DNA of 64,000 bases from Yponomeuta sedellus (lineage: Eukaryota > Arthropoda > Insecta > Lepidoptera > Yponomeutidae). This document shows, piece by piece, positions 46,301-55,277 of this stretch. Location of the stretch: NCBI GenBank assembly GCA_934045075.1, contig OW203731.1, positions 11,695,198-11,759,197 on the forward strand, written 5' to 3'. Numbering within the stretch: the stretch's first letter is position 1; every line of letters starts with the position of its first letter. Below the pieces are notes generated by a model. That model saw only the letters and a program-made list of their open reading frames with translations. It was not told the DNA's origin and did no database searches. The position numbers and the translations under genes were made by a program.

Positions 46301-49300
46301 ATAACTTATTGTTAAATTCAAAAAAGACGAAATGTATAAAGTTCACTCTTCCAAATGTCAAAACGGTAGACAGCAATGTTTTACTGGGGAATGACAAATT
46401 AGACCTTGTGAATGAAACTGTATTTCTAGGTATCACAATTGATGCAAAGCTTCAATGGGGTCCTCATATAGAAAAATTTGCAAATAGGCTTAGTTCAGCA
46501 GCATATGCAGTCAAAAGAATTAGGGAACTAACTGACGTCGCAACTGCTAGGCTTGTTTATTTTAGTTACTTCCATAGTCTTATGTCCTATGGCATACTAC
46601 TGTGGGGACGGGCAGCAGACATTGAGACCATCTTCGTCTTGCAGAAGAGAGCGATCAGATTCATTTATAGGCTGGGTAGTAGAGATTCGTTAAGAGATTT
46701 CTTTAAAGAAACTAACATCCTGACAGTTGCCAGTCAGTATATATATGAAAACATTATGTACGTTAGGAAAAATATCAGTAACTTTTAAACTTTAGGGAGC
46801 CAACACAATGTAAATACTAGAAATAAACATAAAGGCAAAGGTTAATACATCCTTCATGGGGCATTGTATACGCTTCTATAATAAAATCCCTGAAGATATA
46901 TTAAGCTTGCCTAAATCGCGTTTCAAAACATATGTTAAGCACACTTTGTGCCAAAAGGGCTACTATAACATAAAGGATTATTAAGATGACAATGAGGTCT
47001 GGAATTAAAGCCAGTACAATGTATGAGTTCTATGTTTATAATAATTATGTAAACTATGGTAATTAAGGACTTTTGAAAAGACTAAGTTAGGAGTTTTTTT
47101 TGTCCATTTTTTCACCTAAATGATCTAGATTTTGAAATGGACACCTAGTTTGAATTGTAACGTTCACTAAGCCGCAGTTGCTGTGCTACTTTGAATAAAA
47201 CCTTTTCATTTCATTTAATTTCATTTCATTAAGAGAGAGTATTATAAAGAGGTTCGAAATTTCACAGATGTCGGTAAGTCGCCCATTAGCTCAGTTGGGA
47301 GAGCGCTGGCACGGTTAGCCAGAAGTCGCGGGTTCGAGTCTCGGCATGGGTGGAATTTTTTAATCTAACAAGGTTTTTTGCTATATTTTTTCTTAGTAAA
47401 GTAAGTACTTCTCTACCTTGGCAAAAAAAAAATAAGTTACTGTGTATATTACACCCAAAAAAAATTGTCAGTCATTTTATCATCACTGTGACCTGTCCTG
47501 AACCCAATTCCGCTCATTAAAATCATAGCCTGAAAATACGATCTATTATATGGATTTGAATCTATTTTCATTTCATCAAATTAAATAGTCTATCAAAAAA
47601 ACCATTTGTTTGTCTAAAATTTTCCTCCTTATACATTTGAAAGGCAGACAACTTTTGTCCGGAAAAAAGTTATCATTTTAGTGGACAGAAAGTTTTAGTA
47701 AAATAGCTCTGTCAACATTGTATTGCTGCGCCCCCCTCAAATTTACTCACTTCGGTTGAGTCCGGCTCGAGCTCTCGGTGCGTTTGCACCGGTCGCAACG
47801 GCTTGTTTTTCCCGCCAAAAAATTTAGTTTATCATTTCATTGACATGGGGACAATTTTTTTTTCGTTTTGGTGGCCATTAACAACAAAATTTACAAAACC
47901 TATTTAGCGGCTTATTTATTTTTTAAATTGTCCTTAGCACGGGTTAGTGCATAAAAAAAAGAATATTCGTTATTATCATTATTAACTAGTTTTATATTCA
48001 TTTCATTTATTTCAAAATTGTGTATTTAATAATTCTTTGTTTGATCATTGTTTATATTCCGCACAATAATAACATATTTAATATCCAACAGACAACCAAA
48101 TATATTATTTCAGTGGATACTTTTCATTTCAGTTTTAAGTAAGTTTTAATGATAATTGACGTCCACTCGCATGCATGTTACAAAAAAAAGGCTAAACTTT
48201 TATTTGTTACCAAAGAAACATATTAGAATGGGGCTGGAATAAAAAAATCTCACCGAAATTACACAAAAAAAACTTTTGATAAAATTCACCCTAATGTATC
48301 CATGCCAAATTAGTCTTTGAAATTAGGTAATTGGATTCGACGGAAATCGTCAGTTTTATTTATTCTTACTGATATTTGTATGCTGTTGACCAAACTCCTT
48401 TGGTAACACTGAGTATACTGGTAACACTGATAGCAGTTCATAGATCAACCAGTTTTCAGACTCACTCCCTTAAGTTCTTTATATGCATTGACTAGCTCTG
48501 TCTAATTTTACCTAAAAATGAAAAACATTTTTTTTATTTATTTCGATGATATTTAATTACGTACCACATAAACATGAAAGGTACTAATATTAAGCTGTTC
48601 GGAAAAATGATTGGACTGAAAACCCTAAAACAAAAAAGGGTCCTGCTGGCAAAATAAATCTTTTGTAGGTATATTTCTTATAAACTAATAACTTTTTTCT
48701 AAGAAAAGGAGGAAAATCTATAGGTACTAATTGACCGCTATACGGGGACATACACTACTGGTCTGAAGAAATAACAACGGAACAAAAACAAAACATGTAA
48801 GTTTTCTGGCTAACTGTTAAGGTACTATTATTTTACTTATACTATTCAGAAGGTACTAATTACTAGGTAAGTGAAACTTTAATCGTTAATCGAATCCGAC
48901 GTAGGGTCCTGCTGGGTATATGGACATCTCTGCTAAGCATCGGGACAGACGAAAAAAATCACACATAATAATTCTTATCTAGTAAAAGCATGAGGTTTCC
49001 AACATATTCTGTGGAAACTAAACTTTTAAATTGCTTACTCTGGTGTAATTTGTTTAGGATTTTGTTAATATACCAATTTTCATGTTTCAAGTACTTGTCG
49101 CCCTCTGCTAACTAAAGCGGATAAACAAATGAATGGAAATAGTGAAACTATAAAAGTTCTTTGTTGTCTACAGCAAACAGAATAATACTAGTGGTGAGAA
49201 CAACAATTTGCTTCCTTAGGAATGCAAGCAAGGTAGTGAATAATAATGTTAACATTGAATTATATGATTTAGTTACTTAATGGTGGTTGGAATGTGTCTG

Positions 49301-49892
49301 CATAACACAGTCCAATTTAGAATTGTCCTTATCTAATTACATTTACCGCAATACAATTTCGCATTTTTTAACGAAGACAAGCTCCATTGTTCGGGGTCCA
49401 TAGTTCGGTAGGTGAGTAAAGTTGGCGGCAGTATGAATTAAGGATCAAGCAGAGGTGTTTATTTATAGTTTACGTTTAATCGTTATCAACCCATGTTGAG
49501 GCCACCACTGCTGAGGCACGGGTCTCTTCCAGCATCGCAGGAAGGTTAAGCCATACTCCACCACGGTTACGTTTTATGTTATTGTCTAATATGTATTTAC
49601 AATAGGAACATATACCCACAAGCGGTAACTATTATTATCAGGGAGTGGACAGTTTTGAGGTTAGTGGGATGAGCGGTGGGTTTCGGAAAGACTGTCTTAC
49701 CTCATCAGGACAAGTTTCAACTTTCACAATTTTCATAAAACTCGGTTCCGGGTACCTCGAGAAGACTGAGCGGACCACAATCCTTCCGACGCCAAAGTTT
49801 TTGAGGCTGCCAACTATCTCCCACAAAGTCTTTCCCTTGAAGTCGGTTGTTCTACCTACATACTTAATTACAGTACCCGCAGTAGCTGCCAT
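28350..49892 (-). CDS. mRpS34: Mitochondrial ribosomal protein S34
   Basis: Three minus-strand exons: 49701-49892 (64 codons from ATG), 43393-43638 (82 codons) and 28350-28505 (51 codons plus TAA), all phase 0 with GT-AG ends; 197 residues. Exon 1 reads GRTTDFKGKTLWEI and NFGVGRIVVRS; exon 2 has RVRVWVEKTFRGRK, PDYQLVPKNEEAKYF and MPALMKKFIAAD; exon 3 ends GVPLK. These blocks correspond to human MRPS34 (FGLGRLV, DWRLVPKHEEEAF, PPLLRAMIIAE), a metazoan-specific protein of the mitochondrial small ribosomal subunit. A TTTTTAG four bases before the ATG hints at a 5-prime UTR intron. Intron 1 (6.1 kb) and intron 2 (14.9 kb) are almost wholly transposons. Confidence 0.88.
30041..30446 (-). mobile_element. 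tRNA-related retroposon, 406-bp palindromic copy
   Basis: Perfect 12-bp duplication AAATCACATCTT (30029-30040 and 30447-30458). The arms 30098-30226 and 30323-30446 are near-perfect inverted copies, each with a complete tRNA-like sequence ('ggctcaattggtagagcgct', 'gggttcgaatcccgg'); a spacer of about 95 bp separates them. One end also bears 'gcactaacccgtgctaagga' and the T-rich (antisense A-rich) tail. The anticodon loop lacks U33 and the T-stem is mismatched, so these are not functional tRNAs. Confidence 0.8.
30727..30825. repeat. (GT)n-rich simple repeat in LINE 3-prime UTR
   Basis: GT dinucleotide runs interrupted by 'gggtgtatgaggg'-like strings. Confidence 0.85.
31151..33777 (-). pseudogene. 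LINE ORF2: endonuclease and reverse transcriptase
   Basis: Likely start at 33777. After about 40 codons a one-base frameshift near 33650 moves the frame into FNIRSINHNFDAF, the start of the APE endonuclease. The endonuclease then shows LTECWL, FLTGDINIDIL and SDITDHDIVLL. The reverse transcriptase follows: APGFDGIS, NYRPISLLS, FLDLAKAFDTVS (motif A), GVPQGSILGP (motif B) and CYADDTALIF (motif C, catalytic Asp pair intact). One in-frame stop (TAA at 32126-32128) lies between NYRPISLLS and motif A. The motif set places it in the CR1/jockey group. Two lesions only, so it is fairly young but inactive. Confidence 0.88.
34125..34853 (-). CDS. LINE ORF1 protein with coiled coil and FP25K-like domain
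   Basis: An intact frame of 242 codons. Residues about 10-70 form a coiled coil (EIKLLRNDIQAQL...LEKKLLERD). Residues about 75-225 carry the pattern IDIVGLSENVNENL, RPVVVRLARRIKREE and FKYCWTKNGLIYVRK, as in the domain shared by insect LINE ORF1 proteins and the baculoviral FP25K protein. Such proteins bind the element RNA. It lies about 350 bp upstream of ORF2 on the same strand. Confidence 0.8.
   Translation of the reverse strand: MAVENDSNTEILGEIKLLRNDIQAQLTLMMEQYNTRLDSLEKKLLERDSEILNLRAVIKQLHDQSQWQQQLSLANEIDIVGLSENVNENLQQIVMVAACKIGVKLDEHDIDWVSRAGPRISKGKKPVESITNIPRPVVVRLARRIKREELLKAARTRKNISSSDITPGPLCKVYFNERLTKETRLLFRESRTRAKHYGFKYCWTKNGLIYVRKDDGKAAIDIRCEEDLLCHMGSPVEVSAAN
35859..37646 (-). 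pseudogene. PIF/Harbinger DDE transposase
   Basis: Minus strand, two exons. The upstream exon, 37646-37229, starts MVDTEAVAVAAAF and carries LFQNFTRMSKSDFEYLL and RLAITLRFLATG in different frames; frameshifts near 37535 and 37400 (the latter in an A-run) break it. The second exon, 36683-35859, is open: GAMDGKHIKI (first Asp), CQGRISDGG, FVADDAFPL (second Asp) and RRIVENVF (Glu), a complete DDE triad of the IS5/Harbinger type. It cuts and pastes at TWA targets, in line with the TTA duplication. Its exons alternate with those of the MADF gene on the other strand. Confidence 0.88.
38441..38600. repeat. Tandem duplication of an ~80-bp unit
   Basis: The unit 'cactggttagtatacaga'...'gggttcggggatcacta'...'ttactgacctgtga' occurs twice in a row with few differences. 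Confidence 0.85.
38725..38955 (+). repeat. Possible Helitron-type fragment
   Basis: 'aatattataaagtttgtaaa', 'aaaatttggtatggagttag' and 'gggattaacacataggcta' follow the order of a common lepidopteran repeat usually assigned to non-autonomous Helitrons. No end hairpin identified. Confidence 0.4.
39135..39358. mobile_element. MITE with imperfect ~45-bp TIRs
   Basis: The left arm 'cgaagtttacacgttcagtc' and the reverse complement of the right arm, 'cggaatttacacgttaagtc', match with scattered changes. The interior repeats 'cagtctg' or 'cagactg' several times. No coding capacity. Confidence 0.65.
39847..39920. repeat. Perfect hairpin, 35-bp arms, 4-bp loop
   Basis: 39847-39881 is the exact reverse complement of 39886-39920, with loop ATAC. 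The left arm starts 'gaccaagagatacaccc'. It sits where the RTE endonuclease part meets its C-terminal part. Confidence 0.95.
40010..40680 (+). pseudogene. LINE with RNase H-like end, fragment
   Basis: Translation in shifting frames: HSGSLHNDAADELARRGSK (RNase H end), HNMGLTDSPLCRGSLKEDE, then GKLGSLREANGN and ALLAFWREIGWLA. This is the C-terminal region of a lepidopteran LINE family. It is broken by stops and frameshifts and by the hairpin at 40138-40201. Confidence 0.65.
40138..40201. repeat. Perfect hairpin, 30-bp arms, 4-bp loop
   Basis: 40138-40167 pairs exactly with 40172-40201. The left arm is LINE coding sequence ('gtagaaggaccagaacctc'), the right arm its inverted copy, and the normal LINE frame resumes afterwards. 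Confidence 0.95.
41510..42172 (+). mobile_element. 5S-rRNA-related SINE, complete, with nested MITE
   Basis: Perfect 11-bp target duplication ACGTGTTTCAA (41499-41509 and 42173-42183) in element A; copy 1 shows the empty site. The head (41510-41610) has GATCGGAATCA, GGTTAAGCAAC, GGCGCGGTCAGGT and GATGGGTGA, resembling the internal-promoter half of 5S rRNA, as in SINE3-type elements. The tail ends 'gggttgataacga'. Tails of this family occur at 1438, 6660, 26083 and 49481. Confidence 0.7.
41828..42134. mobile_element. MITE with perfect 20-bp TIRs inside the SINE
   Basis: 41828-41847 (agagtgcttagtgcgagttt) is the exact reverse complement of 42115-42134. It splits the SINE motif 'gagacc...gtgcccc' that is whole at 6735. 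'caactcgcact' recurs inside. The target duplication is unclear. No coding capacity. Confidence 0.8.
42951..43262 (-). repeat. Dispersed repeat R2, longest copy
   Basis: Includes 'gggtgtcgtaaaaggcgact', 'gcccagcgtggggattatgg' and 'gtccagcagtggactaatat', the reverse complement of the blocks at 205-375 extended at one end. Confidence 0.55.
44895..45026 (+). pseudogene. First exon of a transposon-encoded YqaJ/SWIM-type protein (tentative)
   Basis: ATG at 44895 opens 44 codons (METGFIKGSSSNLPKIDSLM...FCAAELRNVKMSLQ) ending at a GTACGT donor. The LPKID-x-MV-x-x-F and N-F-x-x-AELR pattern resembles the N-terminus of YqaJ-nuclease proteins carried by ISL2EU-type elements. No further exon was found, so this is an isolated remnant in the insertion at about 44600-45630. 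Confidence 0.4.
45935..45970 (-). repeat. End fragment of the tRNA-related retroposon
   Basis: 'tttttaatgcagtaacccgtgctaa' is one base different from the conserved end of the family; the LINE begins right after it. Confidence 0.5.
45975..47235 (+). pseudogene. LINE, 5-prime truncated, RT C-terminal part
   Basis: From about 46000: LKLITSYLEGRVQRAD, then after a frameshift GPFLFLVYVNDLPF, LFADDTSLIF (reverse transcriptase motif C, Asp pair present) and the thumb region to 46788. The 3-prime UTR runs to a TTTCATTTCATT-type tail at about 47205-47235. The same tail occurs in antisense at 56014-56250. Non-LTR, CR1/jockey group. Confidence 0.75.
47250..47375 (+). repeat. tRNA-like sequence of the retroposon family
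   Basis: 'cgcccattagctcagttggg', 'agagcgctggcacggttagc' and 'gggttcgagtctcgg' fold roughly as a tRNA with a perfect anticodon stem (CTGGC/GCCAG), but the loop ACGGTTA has C at position 33. It is better read as a repeat-borne tRNA pseudogene. The other family end 'ttagcacgggttagtgcat' lies at 47929-47947. Confidence 0.6.
49481..49566 (-). repeat. 5S-related SINE, tail fragment
   Basis: 'gttatcaacccatgttgagg', 'ggcacgggtctcttcc' and 'gcaggaaggttaagccatac' match the SINE tail in antisense. Confidence 0.6.
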
Positions 49893-50452
49893 CCTCTAAA
49901 AATAAGTTGTATTCAAACACGTCAGTCAACGATCTTCCCTTTTTTATTTGGTTAGTTCTCACAAATTAGGTAGGTACCTACTGAAAAGTACAACAAAATA
50001 GTTTTATTTATACGGGAGACAATAACGCACGTCCCAATGACGCACACCCCGATAACGCACGAACCAATAATGTACAGCCAATAATCCGTGTACAGGTAAA
50101 TGAATGAGTTTTATTGGATTTCCCAAATTAAGACAAATTGCCTCATTTGAAAATGTGAACAATTTTTTTTTGTATCGAAAGGTTATTGACGAGCATGATG
50201 ATAATGCTAATTGTTGTTCTAAAAGACAGCTCACAGGTAATTTTATACTTGATTTGGGACTCTTAAGACTGAGCTCTGGCAACACTGAGTAACGCCGGGC
50301 GTCAATGTTTTCAAATGTTGAACAGCTGATACATGTCCAGTAAAACGCGTTAAACCTATGTGAACTGGACACCGATGGGGATGCCAATTATTGGGTCATA
50401 CGAAATCATGCGTGCATCATTGGTACCATAGACAAATCTATGTTGGTACGTA
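49893..50452. other. Upstream of mRpS34; short motif array
   Basis: Contains the likely mRpS34 promoter side. At 50015-50100 a motif like 'caataacgcac' or 'caataatgtac' repeats about five times; a related hairpin lies at 60959-61017. A 62-codon frame (50104-50292) ending near a GGTAATTT donor-like site is unrecognised. Confidence 0.4.
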
Positions 50453-50601
50453 GACTCTGTCTATTGAAAAGTGAAGCGGTATTATTTAACGTTGGTAACA
50501 TTTTTTTGAAAAAGCTAATGTCACATTTGTCTGCGTAATAACCTCTTTCTTTGCGGTGTATTTTAGTATTATCAAATTGTGTGATAATTTCATTAGAAAT
50601 A

Positions 50602-53029
50602 ATGAATAAAACTATTAAAAGTGGCGATAGAAAGATGTTGTACAGCATGATTACACGTTACAATGATGTAAAAAATGAAATGGAGGCAGTATTTGACCAA
50701 AAACTACAATGTTTACATTCGATTTCGGAGATCACGGATGGTAAGTCCACTTGATTTTGATACTTGTGTAATCGGCCTATTGATCGAAGATAGTGTAGTG
50801 TGTTTAAGTACTTAGTTTTCAATGACTGCCTCCCGTCGTCTCCTGCTCCCTGGTCTTGAATAAATTATTAACCAATGTTGTACAGTCACGAGCAATAATA
50901 TACATAGACTGTCACATTTTCCAAAAATCTTAACTTAAATCAATCTAGAAAGAAGTGAACGACAGTTTTATCTGAATTATGTAACCAATGGTTAGATAAT
51001 TTAGGACAAATTGTCGTACACATGTGCAGTACAAAACAAGATGTATACGTCGTACAAAATGTGACAGTGTATATATATATATATAATTGCTAATGCCTGT
51101 ATGTGTCGTACGACGTTCATTAATCGTGATGATTATTATAGGTCTCATTGAAGATCCAGAAAAGCTACAGATCATCCAAAGCGAGTTGAAAAACTCAAAA
51201 AGCTAGAGGAATCCGAAGTGACACGGTCTGAAACCCAATATATGACAAAAATAGCTTCCATAACAGGTTAGTTTTTGCAAAATTACGTACTGAAATGTTT
51301 AAACCATCAAATGTTCGTAATCAATGTCATTGTAGACTTTTAGTCCGGATTTACTTACGGGTGTTGTTATATCGGAAAAGTCCGACCAGGTTTCGCTCCG
51401 ATTCGCAGAGCTTAATCATGGTGAGCAGAGACGGAGCTCGCGTCGTCGGTTGCTTGTCTCACACTACGGGCAAGCGCGCGGCGCGCCCGCGCCGAGATAG
51501 GTGGGGCGGGTGCCGACACTGGCTGCGGGGGATTCCCGCTGGCTTGTGCCGCAGCGCCTACTGCTTTCCCGTCGTCAATAACTAGGCATGATGGCACAGA
51601 CACAGCTCACGACATCTTCGTTCTTGCAGTGTCTATTTCGATATTCACTATCACTGCACTTTCGTAGAACCGGTTTCAATGTCATGTTAACAGGTATATT
51701 ATGTATATGATGACATGATGTTACGCGTGTTATTGATAACGATATGATACGTTATTTTTTCTTCCGTGATTATTTTGTGAATGGATAGTTATGTAGGTAC
51801 TGTTTTTCTAAACCCAAACATACCTACTAATAGTTTTTTTATTGCAGGCGTAAGTGTACCAACTCTACGAAGAATAAAAAAAGAAGGGTCAATAAATCGC
51901 GGAGAATGGAACACTCCAGGGAAAAAACGCCCACACAAGAGTACAGTTTCTAATTTGGATGACTTTGACATCAATGCCATAAGGAATAACATAAATGAAT
52001 TTTATGTAGTCAAAAAACAAGTACCCACTTTGAGGCCTCTATTAGTAGCACTCCGTGAATCAATTCAGTTCTCTGGTTGTCTTGAAACACTACGAAAAAT
52101 TCTGCTGAACAATGGATTTGAATTTAAGAAGAATGAAAATTAATGATCAGTACTTATGGAACGCTTTGAGATTGTAGCTTGGAGGCACCGTTATTTGAGA
52201 ACTATTACATCAAAACGCAGCGAACAGAAACCAATTATTTACCTGGATGAAACGTATGTGCATCAAAACTATGACATAAAAAAGTCATGGCAAGGCCCCT
52301 CTGTGAGTGGTGTTATAGACAAAATTTCGAAAGGGAAGAGTTACATTATCGTTAATGCAGGCTCACAACAGGGATCCATACCATATGCACTCTTGATTTT
52401 TAGCACCAAATCTTAATTAGCAGATTACCACCACGACATGAATTCCACAAATTTTATGAAATGGCTGTAGGAAAAATTGATCCCTAATTTGCCCTTGAAC
52501 AGTGACGTGGTAATGGATAATGCTAGTTACCATGTTAAGCAAATTAACAGACCACCTACAACAAATAACAAAAAAAGTGATATCCAGGACTGGTTTTCAC
52601 ATAATGAAATTCAATTTGAAGAGTTTTATACAAAAGATGAGCTTCTCTGCTTGGTAAAAAAAACAAATCAGAACCTCTACACGAAGCAGAAGAGCTGCTG
52701 AAACAATATGGTCATGAGGTCCTATACCTGCCACCTTATCATGGCGATCTAAACCCAATAGAGATGATATGGAGCTTGGCAAAACGCAGGGTTGCAAAAA
52801 CAAAAATATTGGAGTTGCATCAAGCATTACACCCGGCGAGTGGAAAAACTGCGTGGATCATGTGATCGATATTGAAAAAAAAAATAAAACAAAAGACGGA
52901 ATACTAGACACTGAATTAGAACCGTTTATTATTAACACTCGTGATGATGACAGTGACGATTTTAGTGATGATGTTTTTGATAGTATTGAATTTTTGGAAT
53001 CAGACTTCGATTACGATTCGCAAATGTGA
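50602..53029 (+). pseudogene. Tc1/IS630-like DDE transposase, decayed
   Basis: Exon 1, 50602-50740 (MNKTIKSGDRKMLYSM..., donor GTAAGT); exon 2, 51142-51266; exon 3 from 51848. Exons 2 and 3 join in phase to give the helix-turn-helix end KIASITGVSVPTLRRIKKEG. Then GKKRPHKSTV, VPTLRPLLVALRE, IIYLDETYVH (first Asp), VVMDNASYHV (second Asp), LPPYHGDLNPIEMIW (Glu) and an acidic C-terminus (DDDSDDFSDD). Lesions: a frameshift in exon 2 before KKLEESEV, stops at 52141 and 52414, another stop before the EKLIPNL block, and frameshifts near 52670 and 52830. The family moves to TA targets. A related copy lies at 62946-64000. Confidence 0.82.
51400..51610. other. GC-rich block inside transposase intron
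   Basis: Strongly GC-rich sequence with 'gcgcgcggcgcgcccgcgcc' amid AT-rich DNA. Overlapping open frames on both strands have no domain. Possibly a separate insertion. Confidence 0.4.
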
Positions 53030-53525
53030 AATTTTAGTTTGGGAAAGTCTGGTAGTTTATATTGTCGTTGGTTGAGATTTAAATTCCGAGGAAACATAAA
53101 ACTTTTGATGGGGTTTAAACAATAAATGTTTGATTTGTCATGTAGAAGTCGTAAAAGCAATATTGTGATGTAAGAATTTTTTGGGTTTGTTTTGATAGAC
53201 TTATTATGTTTTAGAAATGTTAGAATGAACATAAACTGTTGGATAAAGAATGCTTTTATTGGTAAAGTAATGTTTTATAAAAAATCCACCGGATCTCTGA
53301 GAGAATGTTTTGACCAGCCACTGCGCAAAATTAAACTAATTTGATTGTGTACGTTCTTGTGTTTCTCTTTAATGTTAATAAATTTCTTAACAGTTATACT
53401 TTTTATTTATAAAAAAAAAACTAGCAAGTATCAAAACCATTTTTTGTCGTACATCCAGGGATAACATCCCAAAAATTTTCAAATTTGGCGCCTTTTGCCA
53501 CTATCAGCTTTTACTAGACAGAGTC

Positions 53526-54794
53526 TACCTCAGAACACAAAAATAAGGAGAAGTGCCTTGTGGGCTTGGCATTGTCGCCCAACGTTAGCCCATTTGGGCT
53601 AACCTCTGCGAAACTTTAAAATATGGCCGTCAATCGCTTCGCGCCAGCCGTCGTAGTAACATCTGAGAAAAATGCCTAATTGCGCAGTGATTACCTGCAG
53701 AAATCGCTGTGATACATGCTATTCAAATACAGGGGAGTGTCTTTTCACCGGTAAACCTATTTTACTCACTATATTCGTCTTATAAACTACGAAAAATCAT
53801 AATTATAATAATTACATGTGCAATGTGCATCCCATTACTAAGAACATAAATGGGAAGTATTTATTACATTGTAGTTATTCCACTGCTGTTTCTATATAGC
53901 ATTTTCGTGGAGGTTTGCTAACTAGGAAAAGCCAGCCCGCAGTGAACCGTCACGCAAAACTGATCATTGTTCAATGCGATGTTTCGAGGTACGGCCGCAT
54001 GTATTTGCCGCGAAATGTCAAATTCACCAGTAGGTCAGCTGGAGACATAGTGATGGGGTAGTTCCTTTCTTTTCAGACTGATTAAGTATCGATATTATTG
54101 AGGCATTTATAATCGTTCGTCCTGACTTCCAAAATTACTAGAACCAATTATTGTAAGACTAGGTACCTACCTAGTCTTATCGTCGACTATTGCGCGCGAC
54201 TCCATCTGCGTAGACTTCAGCTTGCGTTGCTAAGGAAGCTTTTATTTTAGTAGAAGGATTTTGCCTTATCAAAAACAGGCCTAGCTTCGATCATGTATTT
54301 CAAAGAGTTTCTAATAAAGAAAAATACGAAAGAAAAATGGATCAAAATACAGAGGGTATAACTGATTTTCTCTCAAATATAGTACCATTTGCTCCATCTA
54401 TTTTACAGAAAAGTGTTTCCAGATGCTGAGAGTGGAGGAAAAATATTTCCGTGGGCAGTTCCTACTTTGAAAATACCATTAATAACGAGTTTTATAAAGG
54501 TTGAGGTACCAGTATATTTAAAATCACGATAAAATTTTACATGGTTTAGAATATACAATTATCACTTTATTCTTATATATTTCTTCATTTTATCTTCATT
54601 TCATATGGACGACGCATAACTCTCCAAAAGAAAGTGTTTCTAAAGAAACAAATCAGGTGATGTGGTTGTGGTACTAAATCATAGTCTTATATATTTAATT
54701 ATTTATGTACGTTATGTTATAAATGAAATTTGATTACGTAATGAAAAACAAGTTTTAGAGCATTTTCAGTATTTTAATAATTTACCATTTTAGA
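53526..54794. other. No complete gene seen
   Basis: Apart from the THAP-like exon at 53672 this is AT-rich non-coding sequence with no repeats I recognise. Confidence 0.4.
53672..53750 (+). CDS. THAP-like first exon, partial gene
   Basis: ATG, 26 codons and one base, then a GTAAAC donor. MPNCAVITCRNR has the M-P-x-C-x4-C start of the THAP zinc-binding domain (C2CH). The second half (C-x2-H, and the Trp and Pro) is not found downstream by eye. It may be the start of a host or transposon THAP gene whose other exons are missing or diverged. Confidence 0.4.
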
Positions 54795-55030
54795 CCCGAC
54801 AAGTTCTCGAATGGAGACCACAATATGGTATGTCGGTACTTGCTTATATGTCATATCGGCAAGTGCAGCGTCGGATGACAAGATGGAGAGAAGATCTCAT
54901 CCTAGTCGAAGGAAGACGCTAGATGTAAGCCGCTTTCAACTGGTCTTTTTGGAAATCCATGGAGGAGGCCTATGTCCAGCAGTGGATATCTTGTGGCTGA
55001 ATGATGGCGATAATGAAAATATTCTCCGTA
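54795..55030 (+). repeat. RTE-type LINE 3-prime fragment
   Basis: VLEWRPQYG, RMTRWREDL and MEEAYVQQW motifs appear in successive frames, as at 40700-40945. Confidence 0.6.
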
Positions 55031-55277
55031 GGATTTCAGTCTGATACTGATTTTATTTTTTTAATCTATATATGTTTCGAAAGTTTCATTGAATTTTTTT
55101 TTGACAAGCTTATAAAAGTTCTTACTATTTACTGTATTTTTAATTAGGAAGTTACTTTATTTACAGGCCCATGATACATTTCAATCACAGCCATAAACAT
55201 ATTCTTTAGTTAATCCTTATAATCCAAGCCTGGCTACTGATTTCCAATATATCGCTGTTACGCAGTCAAGTGAGGAT

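Larger units (their letters stand above)
44203..48927. mobile_element. Foldback-type element with long inverted arms
   Basis: The terminal arms begin 'atgtcc' and continue 'atacccagcaggacccta' in both. The left arm is 44203-44600 plus about 45632-45870; the right arm is 48927 back to about 48290; they are close to identical over hundreds of bases. It is flanked by the 9-bp direct repeat CTCTGCTAA (44194-44202 and 48928-48936), the duplication size of foldback elements. The left arm carries a 1-kb insertion (about 44600-45630). The centre holds a LINE and tRNA-like repeats. Confidence 0.8.
50453..53525 (+). mobile_element. Tc1/IS630-like DDE transposon, complete ends
   Basis: The left end GACTCTGTCTATTGAAAAG (50453 on) matches the inverted right end GACTCTGTCTAGTAAAAG (ending 53525), with TA on both sides (50451-50452 and 53526-53527). 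The 3073-bp element holds one broken transposase gene. Its intron includes a GC-rich foreign-looking block at about 51400-51600. Confidence 0.85.

Noticed and set aside
47258..47365. Functional tRNA gene
   Set aside because: The anticodon stem is perfect, but loop ACGGTTA has C33 and the unit belongs to the same repeat family.
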